NCBI GenBank assembly: GCA_948857205.1
Contig: CAQPRV010000018.1
Location: 1-12,597 of the forward strand
Direction: 5' to 3'
Source: an uncultured Clostridia bacterium
GTDB taxonomy: Bacteria; Bacillota; Clostridia; TANB77; CAG-508
DNA length: 12,597 nucleotides
Both the position numbers and the translations under genes were made by a program. This document shows, piece by piece, positions 7,271-12,597 of the stretch. How positions within the stretch are numbered: position 1 is the first letter of the stretch; each line of letters opens with the position of its first letter. The notes beneath the pieces were generated by a model. The model was not told the origin of the DNA. It ran no database searches and saw only the letters and a list, made by a program, of their open reading frames with translations.

Positions 7271-7682
7271 CGAGTTAAATAACAAAATAATTGAAAAAGT
7301 TAGAGATAAAATAGTTATATCTAATTTAGAAAGTGAGGAAAATATGAGATTAAAGAGAAAGAAACAAGTATTATCTCTAGTAGCAGTATTAATAATTATG
7401 CTTACAGGTAGTTTCATGACTGTAAATGCTACTACAAATGGAGAATTAGTAGAAAAGGTTAAAGATACCATTAAAGTTATATTTGTAAATGAAGAAGGGA
7501 AAGAGAAGGAAGTAAATGGAACTACTTATAAAGCATCTAATAATCATATAATTGAAAAATATAATTTTGAAGATGGTAGTACCTTAGAGGTAGATAAAAC
7601 AAATTTAGATGAATATAATATGAATGTTGATGGAACTTTAAAAGATAAAGAATTCAATATCTGGATAAAAAATGAAAAATAA
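7260..7682 (+). CDS. Single-pass membrane protein, candidate anti-sigma factor
   Basis: A 140-residue protein from the ATG at 7260, chosen because AGAGGG (7247-7252) is 7 nt before it and almost touches the earlier in-frame ATG at 7254. Residues 1-35 are charged and cytoplasmic, about 36-54 form one hydrophobic membrane segment (VLSLVAVLIIMLTGSFM), and the remaining 85 residues would lie outside the cell, with repeated short Glu/Lys/Asn-rich beta-like segments. Overlap with the sigma gene argues that it binds and holds the sigma factor at the membrane until a signal arrives. No zinc-binding anti-sigma motif (HxxxCxxC) is present, so this would belong to a different anti-sigma class. The role is inferred from context and topology alone. 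Confidence 0.65.
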   Translation: MENNELNNKIIEKVRDKIVISNLESEENMRLKRKKQVLSLVAVLIIMLTGSFMTVNATTNGELVEKVKDTIKVIFVNEEGKEKEVNGTTYKASNNHIIEKYNFEDGSTLEVDKTNLDEYNMNVDGTLKDKEFNIWIKNEK

Positions 7683-7688
7683 ATTTTT

Positions 7689-7730
7689 AAATAATGCAAT
7701 TGCTTAAAATTTTAAGCGATTGCATTATTT
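7689..7730 (+). terminator. Near-perfect 42-base palindromic terminator of the sigma operon
   Basis: AAATAATGCAAT-T-GCTTAAAA (7689-7709) is matched by TTTTAAGC-G-ATTGCATTATTT (7710-7730). All positions pair, with one U-G wobble and the loop formed inside the central AAAATTTT. Right after it comes AAGTATTGTTTTATT, a broken T-run. It separates the sigma/anti-sigma pair from the next operon. Confidence 0.65.
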
Positions 7731-7733
7731 AAG

Positions 7734-7762
7734 TATTGTTTTATTCATAATTATGTTATAAT
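7734..7762 (+). promoter_or_regulatory. Extended -10 promoter for the 7858-10849 gene cluster
   Basis: TATAAT (7757-7762) with TG at 7754-7755 gives TGTTATAAT. TATTGT (7734-7739) is a weak -35 at 17 bp. The leader to the first ATG at 7858 is about 90 bases. It contains a possible 10-codon ORF at 7792-7824 with no convincing ribosome site. Confidence 0.55.
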
Positions 7763-7857
7763 ATATTTATAAATAAAATTTAAATGGTGTTATGAAAGAA
7801 TATAAAAATGAGATTATTAGATAAATTATAATATCTTATTAAAAGGGAGATTTTACT

Positions 7858-8148
7858 ATGGACGAGTTTATATTAATTAAAGTAATGAATGAAGCAATGC
7901 AAAGATCTTTAAAAGATAAAGGTGAAAATACAGAAAAAAATGATAAAATAGAAGAATTTTTAAAAGATGAAGCTTTTTTTTACAAAATAAGCAAGCAAAA
8001 TGCATTTAAGATCTTAATTTGTGTTGGTGTTATTAAAGAACAATTAGAAAGAGTTTATAGAAAATTAGTTTGTCCATTTGTATATTATAAACTGATTAGA
8101 GAAAATAAATTAAATCCAAATGATAAAGCTATTAGGATAAAATTTTAA
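7858..8148 (+). CDS. Small protein of unknown function, first gene of the transglutaminase-like cluster
   Basis: A 96-residue soluble, charged protein that I do not recognise. Its composition is mainly alpha-helical: a helix at about 3-20, a very charged stretch (20-38), then EEFLKDEAFFYKISKQNAFK and a helix through IKEQLERVYRKL (about 60-71), ending with NPNDKAIRIKF. There is no signal peptide or membrane segment. The start is well supported by AAAGGGAG (7842-7849). The stop lies 20 bp before the first transglutaminase-like gene, which has its own strong ribosome site, so the two are almost certainly cotranscribed. By size and position it could be a regulator, partner or antidote of the following enzyme, but nothing in its sequence proves this. 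Confidence 0.8.
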   Translation: MDEFILIKVMNEAMQRSLKDKGENTEKNDKIEEFLKDEAFFYKISKQNAFKILICVGVIKEQLERVYRKLVCPFVYYKLIRENKLNPNDKAIRIKF

Positions 8149-8168
8149 CTAAACAAAAGGAGCATTTT

Positions 8169-9191
8169 ATGATAAAAGATGAATATATTAAAAATTTCTA
8201 TGGAGAAATATGTCAAAATATAGAAGGTAATTATAAGATAATATTAGAGCCTGAAAGAATGTTAACTGAAGATTGGATTGAATATGATTCAGTAAAATGG
8301 GAAATAGAGGAACCTATAAAAAAGATAATTGCAGATTTAAAAAATGATTATTCTAAAAGTATTGAAAATAAGATTTTTGAACTATATAAATATATATGTG
8401 CAAATTATATATATGATGCAAATGTATTATATTTTTTTAGAAGAGATGAAAGTGACCCTACAAATATAAAATATATTGCTGTTGATTGGTATGGTAGAGT
8501 AGTGGGACCTGAGTGGTTTAAAAATAGACAAAAGCACAATAGAAGAATTTGTTATGAATTTTCAAGATTTTATGCTAAAGCAATTAATCTATTAATTGAT
8601 GATGCTATGGATTTAGAAGCAGTTATAATAGGAGATAGGGAAAATACTCATTACGTTGTTGGCTTAACAGGTAAATATTATAGCATGATTTTAGATCAAG
8701 ATGATTTTAATAGTATAAAAGATCTAACAAGAATTAAAATGAATCTCACTCTTAAAGGAATACATATTTTTAGAGATGAAACAGGAAATTTTAAGAAGAT
8801 AATTGATACATATAATAATGATAAATTTGAAGATCCTCCAGAAATTACTGAAGCAAGAGCAAACTATAGTAGTAAAGATATAATTAAATTTTTCAAGCTA
8901 TCAATTAATGTTTTAAAAAAATATGATATAGATTCACAAGGCTTTTTTGAATATATGAGATATTTAATTGAGGATATAGACATAAATATAGAAAAAATAT
9001 GGAAAGTTGATACTCGACCAACTGCTATTGAGAAACGTCATGAAAGATGTCTATATTTTAATTATGAAAACAAAACATATTTATTAGACAGTATTAAAAA
9101 AGAACTTAAAATTGTAAATATAGATGAGCTAGATAAAAAGCTATTTATTTTTAAGCCTGAAGAAAATGAGTATAAATATTTTGGAGCATAG
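8169..9191 (+). CDS. Transglutaminase-like cysteine enzyme, paralogue 1 (intact)
   Basis: A 340-residue protein with a likely transglutaminase/papain-type catalytic triad: Cys128 in the block RQKHNRRICYEFSRFYAK, His161 in ENTHYVVGL, and Asp176 in MILDQDDFN. The Cys-33-His-15-Asp spacing is that of the transglutaminase-like superfamily, in which members cross-link, deamidate or cleave proteins. The conserved blocks shared with the next gene are YDANVLYF (83-90), D-WYGR, the Cys block, the THY block, IKDLTRIK..LTL.GI (about 182-200), KYDIDSQGFFEY and a late RCLYF...YLLD segment. The N-terminal 60 residues are variable and may bind the substrate. There is no signal peptide, so the protein is cytoplasmic or leaves by an unusual route. 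AAAAGGAG at 8155-8162 supports the start; the stop is TAG. The superfamily call is by motif spacing only; the target and reaction are unknown. Confidence 0.7.
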   Translation: MIKDEYIKNFYGEICQNIEGNYKIILEPERMLTEDWIEYDSVKWEIEEPIKKIIADLKNDYSKSIENKIFELYKYICANYIYDANVLYFFRRDESDPTNIKYIAVDWYGRVVGPEWFKNRQKHNRRICYEFSRFYAKAINLLIDDAMDLEAVIIGDRENTHYVVGLTGKYYSMILDQDDFNSIKDLTRIKMNLTLKGIHIFRDETGNFKKIIDTYNNDKFEDPPEITEARANYSSKDIIKFFKLSINVLKKYDIDSQGFFEYMRYLIEDIDINIEKIWKVDTRPTAIEKRHERCLYFNYENKTYLLDSIKKELKIVNIDELDKKLFIFKPEENEYKYFGA

Positions 9192-9206
9192 AAAGGAATT
9201 TAAATT

Positions 9207-10292
9207 ATGGATCTTACGAAAATTGGGAAATTAAATGAATTAATGAAAAAAAGATTAAGAAGAAGAATAACAATAATTTTGGATCCAACTCCTGTAAAAA
9301 CATTCCATATATTTGGAAACCCAGGAGACATAAACGTTTCAATAGATGCTGATGAATGGATTCTTCCAGATGAATTACGTCCATTTATTGAGGAAACTGC
9401 ACAAGAGGAAAGTTCTGTAGAAGAAAAAGTCATAAAAATATATGAAAAATTATGTATGGATTATACATATGACGATAATGTATTATCTTATATAAAAAAG
9501 TATGATGATGAAACGTTTTTTCTACCAGATTCTTATGGACGAAATACAGACCAAAACTGGAAGAAAACAAGACAAAAACATAATCGAAGAAATTGTTTTG
9601 AAATTTCAAGAATTCTTGCAAAAAGCTTGATTGAATTATTTGAAACATTAAAAAATAAAAGAAATTATGAGGTTTGTATTATTTGAGATGAATCTGTAAC
9701 TCATTATCTGGTTGGATTAGTAAGTAATGATTTTTGTGTTACACTTGACATAGATAATTTTAATCAAATAAAAGATTTAACACGAATCAAAACAGGTCTA
9801 ACACTTGAGGGGATTATAATACTTGATGAATCTTCAGATAAATTTAAAACAGCATTAGCTAAAGCTAATATAAATAAAGAAAGTGATTCTTTGGATGCAA
9901 TTACAACTGAAATACCAAACATAGATAATAACGTATCAGAGGGAGCTATACAATCAAACGATTTAAAATTTATACAATATACAATTCAAATATTAAAAGA
10001 AAAGTATGACCTTGATTCTGCAGGTATTTTTGAATATTTAAAGGAAATTATTGATTTAAAATTTGGACCTACTTCACGTCATACATATTGGAAAGAAATT
10101 GAGGAAAGTAAAGGAATAGGTGCTAGATATACACGTTGTTTAACAGTTTGTATAGATGATATTGAATATGTAATAGATGTAACACAAAATAATTTAGATC
10201 AAATTTTTAGAAAATTTTCGAATGATGATGTATTTATTTCTTTCAAAGAAATGAATAGAGAATGGGAGAATGATCCATATGATGGTAGATGA
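9207..10292 (+). pseudogene. Transglutaminase-like cysteine enzyme, paralogue 2, interrupted by in-frame TGA
   Basis: Read through one TGA at 9684-9686 (codon 160), this frame gives about 361 residues colinear with the gene just upstream. The stop lies between the catalytic Cys130 (NRRNCFEISR) and the His166 (VTHYLVGL) and Asp181 (VTLDIDNFN), so the conventional product of 159 residues would lack two of three catalytic residues. The paralogue has Gly-Asp where this gene has stop-Asp, so a single GGA-to-TGA change explains it. The remaining part is clean: IKDLTRIKTGLTLEGI, an extra Ser/Asn-rich insertion, KYDLDSAGIFEY, and RCLTVCIDDIEYVIDV. A separate TTG start at 9891 has no ribosome site, so the 3' part is not an independent gene. 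AAAGGA at 9192-9197 supports the start, 15 bp after the first copy. This may be a recent pseudogene, a readthrough gene or a sequencing error. Confidence 0.75.
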
Positions 10293-10333
10293 AATGTTAA
10301 GTTTTAGTAATGTATTGAAGGAGGAATAATGTA

Positions 10334-10849
10334 ATGGATAAATTAATTTGTATTGGTTTAGCAACTACTTCTGAAGCCAAAATTGAGGGAATAAAAAGAG
10401 CTTTTGAAAAAGCTTTTCCTAATAGCCAAATTAAAGTTTTTCCTAGAAAAACAATATCAGGGGTTGCAAACCAACCATTTGGTAGAGAAACTTCAAAAGG
10501 TGCAATAAATAGAGTTAAAAATCTTATAGGATTATTAAATGAAGATAATGTTGTTGTAGATTATTATGTTAGTTGTGAAGCAGGTATTGATAATGAAAGC
10601 ATACCAGGAGAATTTTTTAGTGAACAAGTTGTTTATATATTTAATAAATCTATTAGAAAAGGTTTTTTTGGAAAGAGTAGTGCATGGTCAATTCCAAAAG
10701 AAGATATACAAGAAATAAAAGAACTAGACCTAGATAAATATCTTAGAAAAAGAGGTTGTACAGGATTGCAAGATATTGGAAATGGATCCTATATAACTAG
10801 GAGTGATGCAGTAGAAGAAGGTGTTCGTGCAGCTAAAAGCTCAAAATAA
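10334..10849 (+). CDS. Inosine/xanthosine triphosphatase, YjjX (DUF84) family
   Basis: A 171-residue house-cleaning phosphatase expected to hydrolyse non-canonical purine triphosphates (ITP, XTP) and so keep them out of nucleic acids. It has the family length and marks: an N-terminal nucleotide-site segment GLATTSEAKIEGIKRAF (8-24), the signature SGVANQPFGRETSKGAINR (42-60), VSCEAGID (79-86), and the C-terminal ITRSDAVEEGVRAA (154-167). The enzyme is cytoplasmic. AAGGAGG (10318-10324) is placed 9 nt from the ATG at 10334. Another ATG at 10329 opens a two-codon start-stop (ATG TAA) that overlaps the same ribosome site. It starts 41 bp after the second transglutaminase-like gene, so it probably belongs to that operon, an unusual setting for a general nucleotide-pool enzyme. 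Possible alternative role: acting on a nucleotide made or used by neighbouring gene products. Confidence 0.82.
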   Translation: MDKLICIGLATTSEAKIEGIKRAFEKAFPNSQIKVFPRKTISGVANQPFGRETSKGAINRVKNLIGLLNEDNVVVDYYVSCEAGIDNESIPGEFFSEQVVYIFNKSIRKGFFGKSSAWSIPKEDIQEIKELDLDKYLRKRGCTGLQDIGNGSYITRSDAVEEGVRAAKSSK

Positions 10850-10985
10850 TGATGTAATGATAAAATAAAGCAACTGAATACTAAATGTATGTAATATTAA
10901 TATGATATTCTACTAATAGATGAAAAATAATGAATAAATTACATTAAATTAATATAATAATATAAAATTACAAGAGGTATTTAAT
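10850..10985. other. Short AT-rich gap before the ART-like gene
   Basis: No gene or clear terminator is seen in these 136 bases. TATAAT is present at 10953-10958, but no good -35 stands 16-18 bp before it (TTACAT at 10939-10944 is too close). The ribosome site of the next gene, AAGAGGT, is at its right end. Whether the next gene is read from the upstream operon or its own promoter stays open. Confidence 0.4.
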
Positions 10986-11771
10986 ATGGATTTTAAAGAA
11001 AAACTAGCCAAAGAATTTAGAGGAACATACGACAACAAATTGGTGCGATTAGAGGATATAGTCGAAAACTCAGAGGAATTATGTTTCCATTTTACTGATA
11101 CAAAAAAATTACTAACAAAAGATAATAAAGGAGGTATATTGAAAAATGGTTTACTACCTCTAAACAATGGGAAAAATTCAGGAGTAACAGGAAAAGAAAA
11201 ACCAGCTGTATTTTTTTCAAGAGGATTTAGAGGCACTTTAGGAACCGCTAATAGATTTCTAATTAATATTCTTCAAGCTCCTGAAAGTGAATATAGAAAA
11301 TATTATAAAACAGAATTTCCTTTATTATTTAAAATGTATAAAGAAATGAAAACAAAACAAAATACTGAATGGGTATATAGTATAGCACATGAGTACTTTA
11401 AAGGCAAAACTTATTTACTACTAGATTTACATGGTGTTATGAAAGAAAAATGGAATGATTTATCAGATGACGCTAAGGCTAAAGTTGATTATATTATTGA
11501 TGATATAAATTTTGAGAACTCTAAACAACAAACAATAAGAAATATGCATACAATTGAAGGAAAGGGTGTACCAGCTAATAAAATAAGGAGATTAAATGGG
11601 AATGCTATTAGTACTTTAATAAGAATGTATGAATTATTCTTATTAACACATTCAAATAAAAGTATTTTACAACCAGAAGAATGGGAAAACAAATCTATAA
11701 CTTGTGATTTAATAACAGGATTTATACAATTTGAAAAAGAACGATTAAAATCTAGAGATAATGTATTATAA
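10986..11771 (+). CDS. Protein of unknown function with possible ADP-ribosyltransferase-like fold
   Basis: A 261-residue soluble protein that I cannot place firmly. Its N-terminal half has a pattern seen in ADP-ribosyltransferase-like proteins of the DarT/KptA sort: CFHFTDTKKL with His35 and Thr37, then GGILKNGLLPL (49-59), a Gly-rich turn, and a PAVFFSRG strand (73-80). Later come TYLLLDLHG (142-150) and HTIEGKGVPANKIRRL (188-203), where Glu191 before a GVP-x-x-KI segment sits where such enzymes keep their catalytic Glu. If correct, it would use NAD+ to modify protein or nucleic acid. The C-terminal 60 residues look helical. There is no signal peptide or membrane segment. AAGAGGT supports the start. 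It follows the YjjX-like gene by 136 bp and may be part of the same locus. The family call is weak; the open reading frame itself is secure. Confidence 0.75.
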   Translation: MDFKEKLAKEFRGTYDNKLVRLEDIVENSEELCFHFTDTKKLLTKDNKGGILKNGLLPLNNGKNSGVTGKEKPAVFFSRGFRGTLGTANRFLINILQAPESEYRKYYKTEFPLLFKMYKEMKTKQNTEWVYSIAHEYFKGKTYLLLDLHGVMKEKWNDLSDDAKAKVDYIIDDINFENSKQQTIRNMHTIEGKGVPANKIRRLNGNAISTLIRMYELFLLTHSNKSILQPEEWENKSITCDLITGFIQFEKERLKSRDNVL

Positions 11772-11913
11772 TTCTTATTTTTCAAAAAACTTGCTTTATA
11801 TATTGCTCTTATTCCTTTTTGCACAAAACTTTGTTAATATAGTGTTTTTTATGTTTTAAATTATTATCAATAAAAATTAAAGTATATATAAATAAAACTT
11901 ATATAAAATGTAA
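11772..11913. other. AT-rich intergenic region
   Basis: No coding potential and no strong terminator is seen after the ART-like gene. There are T-runs but only weak stems (for example CAAAAA near 11785 with TTTTTG near 11820). Confidence 0.4.
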
Positions 11914-11963
11914 TTTCCCAAATTTTTAAAAAATTTGATTTTGGGAAACAAAACTGTTATAAT
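11914..11963 (+). promoter_or_regulatory. Promoter and flanking inverted repeat of the AAA ATPase gene
   Basis: TTGATT (11935-11940) and TATAAT (11958-11963) are 17 bp apart, and TG at 11955-11956 makes an extended -10. A perfect 9-bp inverted repeat, TTTCCCAAA (11914-11922) and TTTGGGAAA (11940-11948), flanks the -35 and enters the spacer, so a dimeric repressor could bind across the promoter. The inner AT stretch (AAATTTTTAAAAAATTT) is also nearly symmetrical. Confidence 0.6.
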
Positions 11964-11981
11964 GCTTTTGAGGTGGAAAAT

Positions 11982-12494
11982 ATGAAATTAATAAAAAGAG
12001 ATTATCTTAAGACTCTAATAGATATAATTGGAACTCCTGATATAAAAGTTATTACTGGAGTAAGAAGAAGTGGAAAATCTAAATTATTAGAACTTTTTAA
12101 AGAATATATAATTAACAATATAAAAGATTATAATATTATAGATATTAATTATAACTCTTTAGATTTTGAAAATCTAAAAGAATATCACAAATTAAATGAT
12201 TATATAAAGCAAAGATATAAAAAAGACATGAATAATTTTGTTTTAATTGACGAAGTTCAAATGTGTGAAGGTTTTGAGAAAACAATAAATAGTCTACATG
12301 CAGAAGAAAAATACGATATATATATAACTGGTTCTAATGCTTTTTTGCTAAGCAGTAATTTAGCTACATTGTTTACAGGAAGAACTTTTGAAGTTGAAGT
12401 TTATCCATTTTCTTTTAAAGAATATATGGATTATTTTAAATATAGCGATATAGATACTGTGGATTGTCAATACTTTTTTGTACAATTTTTATAA
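11982..12494 (+). pseudogene. AAA-type ATPase of the DUF4143 family, truncated by an IS
   Basis: This is the N-terminal ATPase half of the common bacterial/archaeal AAA_14-DUF4143 proteins, which are around 400 residues and of largely unknown function. Visible from the ATG at 11982: Walker A GVRRSGKS (26-33), Walker B FVLIDEVQ (86-93), sensor-1-like YITGSNA (114-120), the FTGR arginine motif (131-134), and YPFSFKEY (141-148). The family resemblance ends at about residue 158; the last dozen residues are read from the insertion-sequence end until a TAA at 12492-12494. The C-terminal DUF4143 domain is missing. A GTG nine bases earlier lies inside the ribosome site GAGGTGG (11970-11976), so the ATG is the better start. 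The promoter is intact, so a truncated ATPase may still be made. Confidence 0.88.
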
Positions 12495-12597
12495 GGACAC
12501 TTTTTTATATTCAATTGGTGTTAAATAATTTAGAGAACTATGTATTCTAATATTATTAAACCAATTAACATACTCAAATAGTTCTGTTTCTAATTCC
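12460..12597. mobile_element. IS3-family insertion sequence, one end (continues past the window)
   Basis: The left edge of an insertion sequence inserted into the AAA ATPase gene. The border is placed near 12460-12466, where host homology stops and a TG-starting terminal sequence (for example TGTCAATACTTTTTTGTAC from 12466) begins. The minus-strand transposase end follows within 30 bp. The other end, the complete transposase and any target duplication lie outside the window, so the exact terminal repeat is not fixed. Confidence 0.75.
12489..12597 (-). CDS. IS3-family transposase OrfB, C-terminal end (partial)
   Basis: The last 35 residues of a DDE transposase are readable on the minus strand, ending at the TAA at 12491-12489. 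They include ELFEYVNWFNNIRIHSSLNY followed by LTPIEYKK, the well-known C-terminal signature of IS3/IS150-group OrfB integrase-core proteins, which comes just after the catalytic Glu. The N-terminal part lies to the right of the window. The gene runs toward the interrupted ATPase. Confidence 0.9.
   Translation of the reverse strand, partial: ELETELFEYVNWFNNIRIHSSLNYLTPIEYKKVSL

Noticed and set aside
7784..7824. 17-base identity ATGGTGTTATGAAAGAA shared with 11431-11447 inside the ART-like gene, suggesting a gene remnant before 7858
   Set aside because: The match is low in complexity, the frame before it has stop codons within a few codons, and the likeness does not extend. Chance is adequate in AT-rich DNA of this length.
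9684..9686. TGA read as glycine genome-wide (genetic code 25) or as selenocysteine
   Set aside because: TGA also ends the GH30 gene and the 9207 gene at natural positions, the gene content looks clostridial, the paralogue has Gly rather than Cys here, and no selenocysteine insertion hairpin was seen.
9891..10292. Independent 133-residue gene starting with TTG
   Set aside because: It has no ribosome site, lies in the same frame as the interrupted 9207 gene, and matches the C-terminal part of its paralogue.

Overview
The window is very AT-rich DNA from a low-GC Gram-positive bacterium, most likely a member of the Clostridia. The evidence is strong purine-rich Shine-Dalgarno sites, frequent TTG/GTG candidate starts, extended -10 promoters (TGTTATAAT appears three times), a clostridial-type class A penicillin-binding protein with an Asn-rich tail, and AraC/VOC and DUF4143-ATPase genes of Firmicutes type. 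I cannot name the species.

Layout. Bases 1-2447 hold a minus-strand pair: a cytoplasmic GH30 glucosylceramidase-type glycosidase followed closely by a Xer-like tyrosine recombinase. Bases 2448-2674 are a divergent control region with a palindrome over the likely GH30 transcription start. Bases 2675-4000 are a small graveyard on the plus strand: an AraC-family regulator reduced to its two ends, an intact VOC (glyoxalase-fold) protein with a terminator, a gene-free stretch ending in a strong orphan terminator, and the first 35 codons of a DUF5131-type protein with its promoter and ribosome site intact. Bases 4051-6555 encode a bifunctional class A penicillin-binding protein for peptidoglycan synthesis. 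Bases 6725-7682 are a sigma-70-family (ECF-like) sigma factor overlapping a single-pass membrane protein that is a candidate anti-sigma factor, closed by a long hairpin.

Bases 7734-11771 are the least understood part. One extended -10 promoter precedes a 96-residue protein of unknown function, then two tandem paralogues with a transglutaminase-like Cys-His-Asp triad, an inosine/xanthosine triphosphatase (YjjX/DUF84 family), and after a 136-bp gap a 261-residue protein with ADP-ribosyltransferase-like sequence features. The second transglutaminase-like gene has an in-frame UGA where its paralogue has glycine. I know of no described system with this gene order; a modification/effector, toxin or defence function is only an inference.

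Bases 11914-12597 contain an AAA-type ATPase of the DUF4143 family, with a good promoter and an inverted repeat around it. It is cut off after about 158 codons by the end of an IS3-family insertion sequence whose transposase runs off the right edge.

Overall the window is core cell-wall and regulatory genes next to accessory DNA showing active decay (two truncated genes, one nonsense-interrupted gene, one IS-interrupted gene).
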